Of a stretch of DNA of 50,090 bases, positions 17,902 through 25,910 are shown in pieces; position 1 is the first letter of the stretch; each line of letters opens with the position of its first letter. The notes under the pieces were generated by a model. It ran no database searches. It was not told the DNA's origin and saw only the letters and a program-made list of their open reading frames with translations. This DNA comes from Stenomitos rutilans HA7619-LM2 (GTDB taxonomy: Bacteria; Cyanobacteriota; Cyanobacteriia; Leptolyngbyales; Leptolyngbyaceae): contig JAHHIE010000049.1 in assembly GCA_019358945.1 (NCBI GenBank), positions 1 through 50,090 on the forward strand, read 5' to 3'. The position numbers and the translations under genes were made by a program.

Positions 17902-18254
17902 TGCGACATGAAATTTGCGAGTTATGGGGGAGCGTTCTTTACAACCGCCTCCGGACAATTCCTAATACCACGTTCTTACCCAGGGTTGATTGGCTAACTT
18001 TGTCCAGTTAGCGTGTACACAAGTCAAAGAGGCGAATCATTTATAAAAGACGACACATAATTTGCGAAGCGAGTTTGTGTAGAAAAGCGACATTTAACTT
18101 GCGAATCTGACTCTGCGACACACAGCTTGCGAATCTACTTAAATGTCGCTTTTCTGGCAAAAATCCCTTAGATTACCTGTGAGCAGTTGTTGGAAGTCGT
18201 TTGTGTCTTGCAAAAACAAGCTACGAAACGCGACATCTAATATGCGAATGTACA
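17902..18254. repeat. TnsB-site-like repeat array and terminus of the transposon left end
   Basis: Five direct copies of a ~20-base motif, roughly GCGACA-N(5-7)-TTGCGAA, start near 17,902, 18,050, 18,087, 18,114 and 18,230. An inverted half copy occurs at 18,139-18,154; with 18,082-18,097 it gives an exact 16-base inverted repeat (GAAAAGCGACATTTAA). The outermost copy runs into TGTACA at 18,249-18,254, matching the TGT...ACA ends of Tn7/Tn5053 elements and the TGTACA of known V-K ends. The three inner copies are clustered and the outer one stands alone, as usual for TnsB sites. tnsB starts at 17,833, so its promoter lies within or beside the array. Confidence 0.75.
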
Positions 18255-18332
18255 ACGGGGTATCCCGACACGCCCCAGTATCATAAGCTGGCTCAAATGA
18301 GAGCCTCTGAGATTGAGCGGAATATTCTCTAA
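18255..18332 (+). pseudogene. Possible 3' stub of a gene cut by the transposon
   Basis: Immediately outside the TGTACA terminus the plus strand reads 25 codons with protein-like composition (YHKLAQMRASEIERNIL at the end) to a TAA at 18,330-18,332. The frame begins exactly at the insertion point. The missing 5' part would lie beyond the opposite transposon end. I do not recognise the family and the stretch is short, so chance is a real alternative. Confidence 0.2.
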
Positions 18333-18426
18333 GAACGATTTGATCTAAAACAGGGATTGAAAACACAGGAAAAGCGTAAATTTCCCTGCAACTTGAAAGT
18401 TCAAGGAATTTTGTAAAGAATCAAGC

Positions 18427-18902
18427 CCGCAAATGTCTTTTAATCGTGATTTGGGTTTGTAAATCTTGAATAGCAAGGGATAGGTGATACCATCGATCAC
18501 TGCACAGGCATTCACACTGACTATCCCATTAGCAGTTTTGTTTAGATTGCCAATGTACTGTTTGGCAACATAGTCAGTTGTGTTGCCTTTCTTGACATCT
18601 CTTTCATCAATACACAAGCTAATCGATCGAGTCCCAATCTGTTGTCGAATCAGATGCAACCGAATGACTCTGGCTTGTTCAACCTTCCACATTCCATCGC
18701 GCAGAAAGTGATGGAAGCTTTGTCCATCTTTGAGTCCAGTGATTTTGGCAATCTCCGGTAGCGTTTTATGTGGCAAAGGACTAAAAATTCCAACATGCAG
18801 GTGCTTGAAGCATTCGTACAATCGAACATCGGCAAAGATCGACCGATATTGAAGGCAATAGTCATCAATAAACCCATCGTAACTGTTGGGTTGTCACCCC
18901 AT
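18427..18902 (-). pseudogene. Degenerate IS701-like transposase
   Basis: From an ATG at 18,900-18,902 the frame gives DGFIDDYCLQYRSIFADVR, then KTLPEIAKITGL and KDGQSFHHFLRDGMW. It continues with SLCIDERDVKKGNTTDYVAK and QYIGNLNKTANGIVSVNACAV, ending at YPLLFKIYKPKSRLK. These are the N-terminal blocks of IS701-family DDE transposases, which normally run past 400 residues. Codon 3 is TGA, the usual Asp-Glu-Thr-Gly-Asp catalytic segment is altered (DERDVKKG), and homology stops at about 18,427, so the gene is dead. What follows to 18,254 is unrecognised apart from the short stub reported separately. The first codons and upstream end match positions 1-126 of the window. Confidence 0.75.
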
Positions 18903-18971
18903 CAAATTTTTAGGCAAAACGCAATTTCTTTCAGCTTAGTTTACTCTCGCCGAACTAAAAAAGAGGGATTA
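18903..18971 (-). repeat. End of the degenerate IS701-like element
   Basis: These bases align with 57-126 (shared blocks include CAGCTTA, CTCTCG and AGAGGGATTA). The match ends at 18,971, defining the element's outer boundary. It lies just downstream of the terminator of the GDPD gene. Confidence 0.6.
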
Positions 18972-18995
18972 CAACACACTGGTGTCGCCCACAAT

Positions 18996-19035
18996 AAAAA
19001 TGGCGGGCAGAAGATACTATTCTCTACCCGCCATT
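18996..19035 (-). terminator. Rho-independent terminator of the GDPD gene
   Basis: On the minus strand a 9-bp perfect stem AATGGCGGG / CCCGCCATT (19,027-19,035 with 18,999-19,007) is followed directly by TTTTATT. It lies about 85 bases after the stop of the 1274-residue gene. The plus strand also has GTGTTTT after the stem, so it may work in both directions. Confidence 0.7.
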
Positions 19036-19121
19036 GTGTTTTAAAACTGGGCTGCAACACGATACGTCTGGTTGGAAGCAACGTCCACACCCAAATGTCT
19101 CAGGCTATGTGGGATAGCGAC

Positions 19122-22100
19122 TTAGAGCGAGATGAAGTTGTTGGCGGTGATGGTGCTTGCCTGTATGCCCGACAGCACAGCTAAGGTGTTGCCCTGACGC
19201 TGAATGAGGGTGTCATTCGTATTCAGGGCAGTGCCTTGCACGATCGAGAGCCTGTTAAAGCCCAAGCCCGCTGGCAGTGCAATCAGATCAGTACCATTCT
19301 CGAAGTCGGCGATAGTCTGTGTGCCACCTCTTGTAAGTACAAACGTGTCGGCACCTTCACCCCCTTTGAGAAAATTGTTGCCTCTACCGCCTCTCAAAAA
19401 ATCGTCGCCAGCACCACCATCGATGTAGTCATCGGCTTGAGTACCCCGCAGGCGATCGTCGCCATCAGTGCCCTCATAGATTTGAATGTTTAGCCCTGCC
19501 AAGCCGACCCGTGGATCGAGATTAAGAGGTTGTCCCAGTTGCAGTAAGACAATCTCGCTGTTGTCGATCGCGGGTGGGCGACCGACGGAGAACGGATAGT
19601 TATTGTCGTTTGCTACCAGGATCGTGTTGGCATCAATGACGAGGACATCCTCGATCGTTTGGAACGGCATAGTGTAAGTGGTGCTACCGTCTTTGTTGAG
19701 ATCGTTGGGGTCTGTAATATTCAACAGGTTGGCAATTTCCGTTTTGGCAACGAAACCATTCGTATCCTGCTGGGAGAAATCGACCTTAAAGATCTTCTTG
19801 AACTGAGCCGCACTCGCCTGGTTTTCGTCCCGCTCAATCACCAGATACTCGTGATCGTTGACGACGGTAAAATCACCGATCGCGTTTGCCGAGTTTTCGA
19901 GCTTATAATAGCCCACCAGTCCCTCAAATTGCTTGCTTGCCAGATCAAACTCATAGATCCGCAGTGCGCCGACTGGATCGCCCACAACGGTTCCTTCGAG
20001 CAAAGGATACAGCGTGGATTTGTCAGGACTGATTGCCAGCCCTTCAAAGCCTTTGGAGCGACCTAAGTTCGCCACAACCAGGTTGCCGTAGTACGGCTGA
20101 TTGGGATCGGTGTTATAGGGCAGGTTTGGGTTGTAGTTGTTGTTGTCACTGGGCTGGTAGCCTGTACCCGCAAAGTAATCGTTGACCAGCACGTTGCGTC
20201 CGGTGCCGGGGAAATCGGTGAAGAAGCCATCTACACCCAAATCGATGAACTGCTGGAACTCTTTGGCGGGGTTGTTCTGGTAGTCCGATGCCAGAAAGAA
20301 GGAGTCGTTGCGGAGGGTATAGAGGTGTACTAGTAACCCTGCGCTGTGAGCATCCTGGATCAACGCGGTCGGAGCGCCCAGCACGCGATCGGCATCGCTG
20401 ATCTGGTTGTCGCCGTTGAGGTCATCGGGCAACCCATCGTTGTTGCGATCGACCGTGCTGGCAGGCACAATCAGGCGCTTATCGGGGCCAATCCCATTCG
20501 CATAGGTGGCGACTTCTTTCAAGCCATTGGCTGTGATCAGGTCGGCGTAGGTGCGTTTGTCACCTTTAGCCACGAAGTCGTAGGGGCTACCCGAACTACT
20601 GAGCAGTTGAACGATCGACAAATCAATGCCTGCTTTGGGCAGAATGTTTGCGTTCAAGTCCTGGAGGTTGCTGACCTCGAAAGATTGAATATAGATGCGG
20701 CTGGGATCGGTGAAGTTGTTCTTCACCAGCGTATCCACAAGAAGCTGACTGGTGTTAAAGCCTTTGTCCGCAAAGTAGGTGGGATGCTTGGTTTCAGGAT
20801 AGATGCCGATTTTGCGCCCGGTTTCCGTCTCGTATTGCTTCACCAGGTCGATGACTTCCTGGAAGGTGGGCACTTTCAAGCCATCGTTGTCATATTCAGT
20901 GCCGCGCAGGGCTGGCAGGCGCTCGATCGCGTTCAGGGTCTTGATTTCTGCTAGAGTGAAGTCCTCAGCAAACCAGCCTTTTACCGCAACGCCATCCAAA
21001 ATTTTGGTGGTGAGGCGATCGGCAAACTCTGGATGCTTGTAAACATCGGTGCTGGTGTTGGTTGTGTTAAGGGTGCCATCGACATTCAGGACTGCCAGCA
21101 TCGGTTCGTGACGGGCAATCAGCACGCCATCTTTAGTAACCACCAGATCGGGTTCAATAAAATCGGCTCCACCCGCGATCGCCACTTTGTAGGATGCCAG
21201 GGTGTGTTCTGGACGTTCCCCCGATGCACCGCGATGCCCAATGACGATCGGTGCTTTGCCTGTGAGCGTATCGAATGATGGCTGTTTGAGCACATCGGGA
21301 TTTTGAGGCGATCGGACAAAGGGCGAACCGATCTGATCGCGCACCAGGTCGCCCGTGCCAGGGAAGTCATCAAAAAAGCCATCCACACCCAGATTGACGA
21401 ACTGGCGCAACTCCAACTCAGGATTGCCGTTGTAATCAGATGCGAGGTAGCGACCTTCATTACGGAAGGTGTAAGGATGCACCAGCAAACCTGCTGTGTG
21501 GGCATCGCTCACCAGAGATGTGGGCGCTAAGGTCACTTTATCGGCATCATTGATGACACCATCGCCATTGAGGTCATCTGCCTTGCCATCACCGTTCTTA
21601 TCAACGATTTTGACAGACACAATCATGCGCTTCCAGGGGCCAATGCCATCGGCGTAGGTGGCAATTTCTGCCAGTCCTGCTGGAGTTTGCAAATCGGCAT
21701 AGGTGCGTGTGTCGCCTGCAACCGCGAAGTCGTAAGGACGGGCATTCACATCCTCGTACAGCAAGGTGCCATTGTCCGCTACGTCATAGGCATCGAGCAA
21801 CTGGACGAGGGGAATGTCAACCCCAGCACCCGGCATGATGGTGTCGTGCAGCGCTTTCAGGTTGCTGACTTCAAAGGACTGAATGTAGATGCGGCTGGCG
21901 TCTATGAAGTCGTTCTTGACCAAGTTGTCAATGAGCAGTTGGCTGGTATCGTAGCCTTTCTCTAGAAAATAAGTAGGATGCTTGGTTTCGGGATAGATCC
22001 CAATTTTTTTGCCCGCCTCTTGCTCGGTCTGCTTCACTAGCGCGATGATTTCATCCAGCGTGGGAATTTCAAACACCCCGTTGAAGGTCTGTTCGCGAAA

Positions 22101-22946
22101 CGGCAGCCGCTCGATCGCTCGCAGAGTTTTGATTTCAGCCAGAGTGAAATCTTCGGCAAACCAGCCTGTCACTGGAGCACCATCCAAGAGTTTGGTGGTT
22201 TTGCGATCGGCAAATTCAGGGCGGCTAGCAACATCCGTCGTCCCAGAGATCTCTGGTTCGTGACGAGCAATCAGCACACCGTCCTTCGTGACTACCAAGT
22301 CGGGTTCGATGAAATCTGCGCCGCGCTGAATGGCTAGTTTGTAGGACTCCAGCGTATGTTCGGGGCGATCGCCGCTGGCCCCCCGATGCCCAATCACAAT
22401 TGGTGCCTGTCCGTTTAATGTGTTGAGGCTAACGGGGTTTGGGGTGGCAATCGGCGCATCCAGCAGTTTGCCCGTGCCGTCAAAATGAAGCAGAAAGGGG
22501 CCAAATTCTTCGCCGACCCAGATCGTGCCGTCTGCTGCGATGACGAAGGATTCAACATCGAAGTCTGCACCTGTGAGGGCACGATCGCTCGTCCCTTCAT
22601 TTGTAATCTTAAAGGGGATTTTGTTGTCGGGGTCGCGGAGTTGAATAAAATTTCCAACCTTCACGCTGCCATCACCAGAGGCTTCTGCCCCCTGCAAACT
22701 GGGGTCAACTTGATAAAGCCGCAGCAGAAAATCGGCGCTATTGCCCTTAGCACCAAAGCCGTTGTCTGGCAAAAACCAGAAGCGCTTTTGATCAGCGAAC
22801 TGTACGCCGCTAAAGCCCTGTACAGGCTGACCAGGGAAAGGCCCCGTGCGACCGTTGCCAACAATCCCACCGTTTCCGGCTGGAGGCCCCTCTGCGAACG
22901 TGTCGGCTGGGAGCGAGGCAAAGCCCTTGAGAGTTACGTCTGCCAT
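19122..22946 (-). CDS. Large secreted-type phosphodiesterase: two GDPD domains inside a split esterase-like domain, RTX tail
   Basis: A 1274-residue protein. Residues 1-170 are the first part of an esterase-like-activity-of-phytase domain ([19 protein letters not shown]). Two glycerophosphodiester phosphodiesterase domains follow, at ~180-540 and ~565-925. Each begins [18 protein letters not shown], carries the metal/catalytic [18 protein letters not shown] segment and contains a Ca-loop-like D-N-DG-DDLNGD insert. Residues ~930-1150 complete the esterase-like domain ([33 protein letters not shown]). RTX nonapeptides ([19 protein letters not shown]) occupy ~1158-1202. GDPDs release glycerol-phosphate from deacylated phospholipids. 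RTX repeats and the lack of an N-terminal signal point to type I secretion, hence extracellular phosphorus scavenging (inferred). The two GDPD copies arose by internal duplication. Confidence 0.9.
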   Translation of the reverse strand: MADVTLKGFASLPADTFAEGPPAGNGGIVGNGRTGPFPGQPVQGFSGVQFADQKRFWFLPDNGFGAKGNSADFLLRLYQVDPSLQGAEASGDGSVKVGNFIQLRDPDNKIPFKITNEGTSDRALTGADFDVESFVIAADGTIWVGEEFGPFLLHFDGTGKLLDAPIATPNPVSLNTLNGQAPIVIGHRGASGDRPEHTLESYKLAIQRGADFIEPDLVVTKDGVLIARHEPEISGTTDVASRPEFADRKTTKLLDGAPVTGWFAEDFTLAEIKTLRAIERLPFREQTFNGVFEIPTLDEIIALVKQTEQEAGKKIGIYPETKHPTYFLEKGYDTSQLLIDNLVKNDFIDASRIYIQSFEVSNLKALHDTIMPGAGVDIPLVQLLDAYDVADNGTLLYEDVNARPYDFAVAGDTRTYADLQTPAGLAEIATYADGIGPWKRMIVSVKIVDKNGDGKADDLNGDGVINDADKVTLAPTSLVSDAHTAGLLVHPYTFRNEGRYLASDYNGNPELELRQFVNLGVDGFFDDFPGTGDLVRDQIGSPFVRSPQNPDVLKQPSFDTLTGKAPIVIGHRGASGERPEHTLASYKVAIAGGADFIEPDLVVTKDGVLIARHEPMLAVLNVDGTLNTTNTSTDVYKHPEFADRLTTKILDGVAVKGWFAEDFTLAEIKTLNAIERLPALRGTEYDNDGLKVPTFQEVIDLVKQYETETGRKIGIYPETKHPTYFADKGFNTSQLLVDTLVKNNFTDPSRIYIQSFEVSNLQDLNANILPKAGIDLSIVQLLSSSGSPYDFVAKGDKRTYADLITANGLKEVATYANGIGPDKRLIVPASTVDRNNDGLPDDLNGDNQISDADRVLGAPTALIQDAHSAGLLVHLYTLRNDSFFLASDYQNNPAKEFQQFIDLGVDGFFTDFPGTGRNVLVNDYFAGTGYQPSDNNNYNPNLPYNTDPNQPYYGNLVVANLGRSKGFEGLAISPDKSTLYPLLEGTVVGDPVGALRIYEFDLASKQFEGLVGYYKLENSANAIGDFTVVNDHEYLVIERDENQASAAQFKKIFKVDFSQQDTNGFVAKTEIANLLNITDPNDLNKDGSTTYTMPFQTIEDVLVIDANTILVANDNNYPFSVGRPPAIDNSEIVLLQLGQPLNLDPRVGLAGLNIQIYEGTDGDDRLRGTQADDYIDGGAGDDFLRGGRGNNFLKGGEGADTFVLTRGGTQTIADFENGTDLIALPAGLGFNRLSIVQGTALNTNDTLIQRQGNTLAVLSGIQASTITANNFISL

Positions 22947-23000
22947 AGTGTTAGAGGTGTTTAGTGGTAGATGAATGGGGCGATCGATGCGCTAGGGCGC

Positions 23001-23113
23001 GTCATCAATGAAGCTCAGAAACCTTGCGTATCAGCCTTACCGCGCCCGTCCTCACAAACAAGGCTAGGGGCTGGAACTCTTGCTGTCAGCTATGTGGATG
23101 AATCATTGATGAC
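23001..23113. repeat. 11-bp inverted repeat in the GDPD upstream region
   Basis: GTCATCAATGA (23,001-23,011) and TCATTGATGAC (23,103-23,113) are exact inverted copies 91 bases apart. They lie 55-167 bases before the minus-strand start at 22,946, so they could shape the leader mRNA or bind a looping regulator. No function can be assigned. Confidence 0.3.
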
Positions 23114-23232
23114 AGGCTCTAGTAAAACGAATGTAAAAGCGCCCTGATGCCATCGCGTCTGCTCTGAGGTTCAAGCGGGATTGGTTGAAGCGCAGACGGA
23201 TGGAGTTGCCCAACTTCCATACATCCCACGAC

Positions 23233-23264
23233 GACTTTAAGGAAACTCCACCGGGACTTTAAGG
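23233..23264 (-). promoter_or_regulatory. Possible Pho-box-like direct repeats upstream of the GDPD gene
   Basis: GACTTTAAGG occurs at 23,233-23,242 and exactly again at 23,255-23,264, 22 bases apart. Read on the minus strand this is CTTAAAGT, a weak middle GGTGGAGT and CTTAAAGT, with an 11-base period. That layout resembles cyanobacterial PhoB/SphR boxes (8-base repeats with 3-base spacers). It stands ~290 bases before the phosphodiesterase start, in a 530-base gene-free stretch. The sequence match to the known CTTAACCT consensus is only partial. Confidence 0.25.
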
Positions 23265-23476
23265 CGTGTCTAACATGCTGTTAAAAGAGCCAGTAATTTT
23301 ACGGAAGTGAAGGTGTGTAGTTTTGTTGCGTATCGTCGGCGTCGATCGCGGCGAAGGTAGGGCGATCGGTTGAGAAGGTTCCGGTAGCCGTCGTTACCCC
23401 ATAGGAGTCAAGCTGATTACGTTACAGTTGGGAAGCGCCTTCTTTTCGGGCATGTTTCTCCACTGGCTCTACCTCT

Positions 23477-25309
23477 ATGACTGACTCGATCGCCCCCCCA
23501 ACGAAGTCCGATCGCCCCCCGCGAAACCGTGTACGCGAAACCGACTGGCGCTTGTTTATGCGATTGGCCGAGTACGGGTTGCGAGACAAGCGCTTGTTAG
23601 CCTGGTCGTTTGCGCTGTTGGTGCCCACCGCGATCGCGGGAGCCATGCAGCCGATTTTGATTGGTGAAGCCATTTCTCTCATTCGCCAGGAACCAACCAC
23701 CTGGTCGTTTCTGCGTCAGATGTCTCTTACGGACGGCATCAACCTTTTGGCGGGGTTACTGCTGCTCACCTTGATTTTGCGAACCATTTTCGACGCACGA
23801 CAGGGATTTCTCGTACAGAAAATGGGGCAGCGTATTACGGCAGACATTCGCGCCGATTTGTTTCATCACGTCACGTCGCTGGCAATGCGCTTCTTCGATC
23901 GCACCCCGGTGGGTCGGTTGATTACTCGCCTGACCAGCGATGTGGAAGCGTTGGGTGATGTGTTTTCCACAGGCGCGATCGGTATTTTGGGCGATTTGTT
24001 TTCGATCATCGTGATTGCGATCGCCATGTTCCTTCTGCAATGGCAACTGGCGCTGTTGCTGACCGCCATGCTCATTCCAGCGACGATACTGATTGTTTAT
24101 TTTCAGCAGCAGTACCGCAAAGCCAACTATAAAGCACGAGAAGAACTGTCTACATTGAACTCCACCCTACAAGAAAACATTGTGGGTATTAATGTGGTAC
24201 AGCTTTTTCGTCGCGAAGCTTTTAATGCTGACCTGTTCCGCACCATCAATCAGCGCTACATCAAAGAGGTGGATAAAACCATCTTTCACGATTCCGCCAT
24301 TTCTGCCACGTTGGAATGGATCTCGCTGGCTGCGATCGCCGCTGTGCTCTATCTGGGTGGGTTTTTCATCATCGGTAAAACGCTCAATTTGGGGCAACTC
24401 TCAACCTTTATCCTCTTCTCCCAACGCCTTTTCGATCCGCTGCGCCAGTTTGCCGAGAAGTTCACCGCTATTCAAGCGGGGTTCACGGCAGTAGAGCGGG
24501 TCAGCGATATCTTTAATGAGCCGATCGACATCCGTGATCCAGAACATCCCAAAACCTTGAGTAGCAGCCCTGAAGCGACGACAGGCGAAATTCGGTTTGA
24601 GCATGTCTCCTTTGCTTATAAAGAAGGCGAATACGTGCTGCGAGACCTCAACTTCACCATTCGACCGGGTGAAAAAGTGGCGTTGGTCGGCCCCACAGGT
24701 GCAGGTAAAAGTTCCATCATCCGCCTGCTAAGTCGCCTGTATGAGACGACGGAAGGCTGCATTTTGGTGGATGGGGTGAATATTCGCGATCTGCCCCAAA
24801 CGGAACTGCGCCGTCACATGGGGGTGATTTTGCAAGATGGCTTTGTGTTTGCAGGCGATGTGAAAAGCAACATTACGCTGGGCGAAACCTATCCCTTTGC
24901 AGCCATTCAATCGGCAGCGGAACGCACCAATGTTTCTGCCCTGATTGAACAACTACCGCAAGGGTATGACACGCCTCTGCGCGAACGAGGCACCAACCTG
25001 TCAGGTGGACAAAAGCAACTGCTCGCCTTTGCCCGCGCTGCCATCCGTGAACCGCGTATTCTGGTACTGGATGAAGCCACCGCGAGTTTAGATGTGGGTA
25101 CTGAGGTGCTGATTCAAGATGCACTGGATCATTTGCTGGAAAACCGTACAGCCATTATCATTGCGCATCGGTTGTCTACCATTCGCAACTGCGATCGCAT
25201 CCTGGTTCTCAAGCGCGGTCAACTCGTCGAATCGGGTAGCCACGAAGAACTGCTCAGCTTGGGTGGACTGTACGCCAGCCTGTATCAATTACAACTACTG
25301 GAAACGTAA
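23477..25309 (+). CDS. ABC exporter, fused membrane and ATPase domains (MsbA-like)
   Basis: A 610-residue half-transporter that acts as a homodimer in the inner membrane. Residues 30-340 form the six-helix exporter membrane domain (IAGAMQPILIGEAISLI; GLLLLTLILRTIFDARQGF). Residues ~370-605 form the ATPase: Walker A GPTGAGKSS, signature LSGGQKQ, Walker B RILVLDEATASLD and switch His in IIIAHRLST. All catalytic elements are present. It resembles multidrug/lipid exporters; the substrate cannot be read from sequence. No membrane-fusion-protein gene is adjacent, and it lacks a C39 peptidase domain, so it is not obviously the secretion pump for the divergent RTX phosphodiesterase. Single gene, with a long gene-free stretch on both sides. 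Confidence 0.92.
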   Translation: MTDSIAPPTKSDRPPRNRVRETDWRLFMRLAEYGLRDKRLLAWSFALLVPTAIAGAMQPILIGEAISLIRQEPTTWSFLRQMSLTDGINLLAGLLLLTLILRTIFDARQGFLVQKMGQRITADIRADLFHHVTSLAMRFFDRTPVGRLITRLTSDVEALGDVFSTGAIGILGDLFSIIVIAIAMFLLQWQLALLLTAMLIPATILIVYFQQQYRKANYKAREELSTLNSTLQENIVGINVVQLFRREAFNADLFRTINQRYIKEVDKTIFHDSAISATLEWISLAAIAAVLYLGGFFIIGKTLNLGQLSTFILFSQRLFDPLRQFAEKFTAIQAGFTAVERVSDIFNEPIDIRDPEHPKTLSSSPEATTGEIRFEHVSFAYKEGEYVLRDLNFTIRPGEKVALVGPTGAGKSSIIRLLSRLYETTEGCILVDGVNIRDLPQTELRRHMGVILQDGFVFAGDVKSNITLGETYPFAAIQSAAERTNVSALIEQLPQGYDTPLRERGTNLSGGQKQLLAFARAAIREPRILVLDEATASLDVGTEVLIQDALDHLLENRTAIIIAHRLSTIRNCDRILVLKRGQLVESGSHEELLSLGGLYASLYQLQLLET

Positions 25310-25910
25310 TACCAGTTGTCAGTTTTGAGTTTTGAGTAGCGCTATGCGCCGCGTTGCTAGAGAGTTTTGAGTGCCCGAACCTGCATGGAATCGTTGGCTA
25401 GAGTGCATTATCTGTAGCTCAATGAAAGGGAAACGGTATAACATGGCAACCGAGTTGCTTTGCCTTCCCCTCATACTAATTTGATTTGTGAATGCGACAG
25501 ATGCGATCCCCCTGCCTTCGGCATCACTCTTGAATAAGGGGGACTGAGCAGGGTGGTTTCATACAAGGAAATCAAATGAGCAACGGATGGTAAACCGATG
25601 AAACGGCTGGGTTAGGTGGCTTTTTGTTTGGGTTATCTGTTTCATCCGCTCCACAATCTGTTGCCAATCTTTTTTCTTCTGATACATGAAACCACTCTGC
25701 TTATGCAAGGGAGACTGAGGGAGATCAGTTCGGGACAAAATCTGTCACGGAGTCTGTTTAAATTGGTATCACTTATCACCCGCTATAACTGAACAATGTC
25801 TTCTCCCCAGAGGATGAACAAAGAGTCTTTCATTTGGCTTAAATTGAGCGGTCACTTTCGTTTAAAAGTGCTAAATTCACAGGGAGATTCAGCCCACTTT
25901 GGGAGGCTTC
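25310..25910. other. Gene-free stretch with an imperfect inverted repeat
   Basis: About 600 bases without a supported gene. GCAGGGTGGTTTCAT (25,548-25,562) is matched by ATGAAACCACTCTGC (25,686-25,700), inverted with one mismatch, spanning ~150 bases; this could be the remains of a small non-autonomous element. The word TTTTGAG recurs around 25,321-25,370. The end carries the promoter and ribosome-binding site of the transglycosylase gene. Confidence 0.4.

Larger units (their letters stand above)
14453..18254 (-). mobile_element. Transposition module and left end of a Tn7/Tn5053-like (type V-K CAST-like) element
   Basis: tnsB, tnsC and tniQ run inward from an end-repeat array terminating in TGTACA at 18,249-18,254. 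Gene order, small sizes (649, 288 and 176 residues) and motifs match type V-K CAST transposition proteins; TniQ in particular shares blocks such as PIRLCGACYAE and PCHR with the well-known ShCAST TniQ (recalled, not searched). In such elements cargo lies beyond tniQ and the Cas12k/CRISPR part next to the opposite end. No Cas12k, tracrRNA, CRISPR or opposite end is seen down to position 1, so the element is either longer than the window or an RNA-independent relative. The 5 bases outside the terminus, ACGGG, are the candidate target duplication. Confidence 0.75.

Noticed and set aside
18139-18366. 75-codon minus-strand frame spanning the transposon terminus as a real gene
   Set aside because: It runs across the end repeats and the insertion junction; no protein-like similarity.
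19122-22946. Repeated GDPD halves as an assembly duplication
   Set aside because: The two copies differ at many positions in both DNA and protein, so they are old, genuine paralogous domains.
23477-25309. ABC exporter as the type I secretion pump for the RTX phosphodiesterase
   Set aside because: No membrane-fusion partner gene or C39-like domain; it is a generic MsbA-like exporter and adjacency alone is weak.
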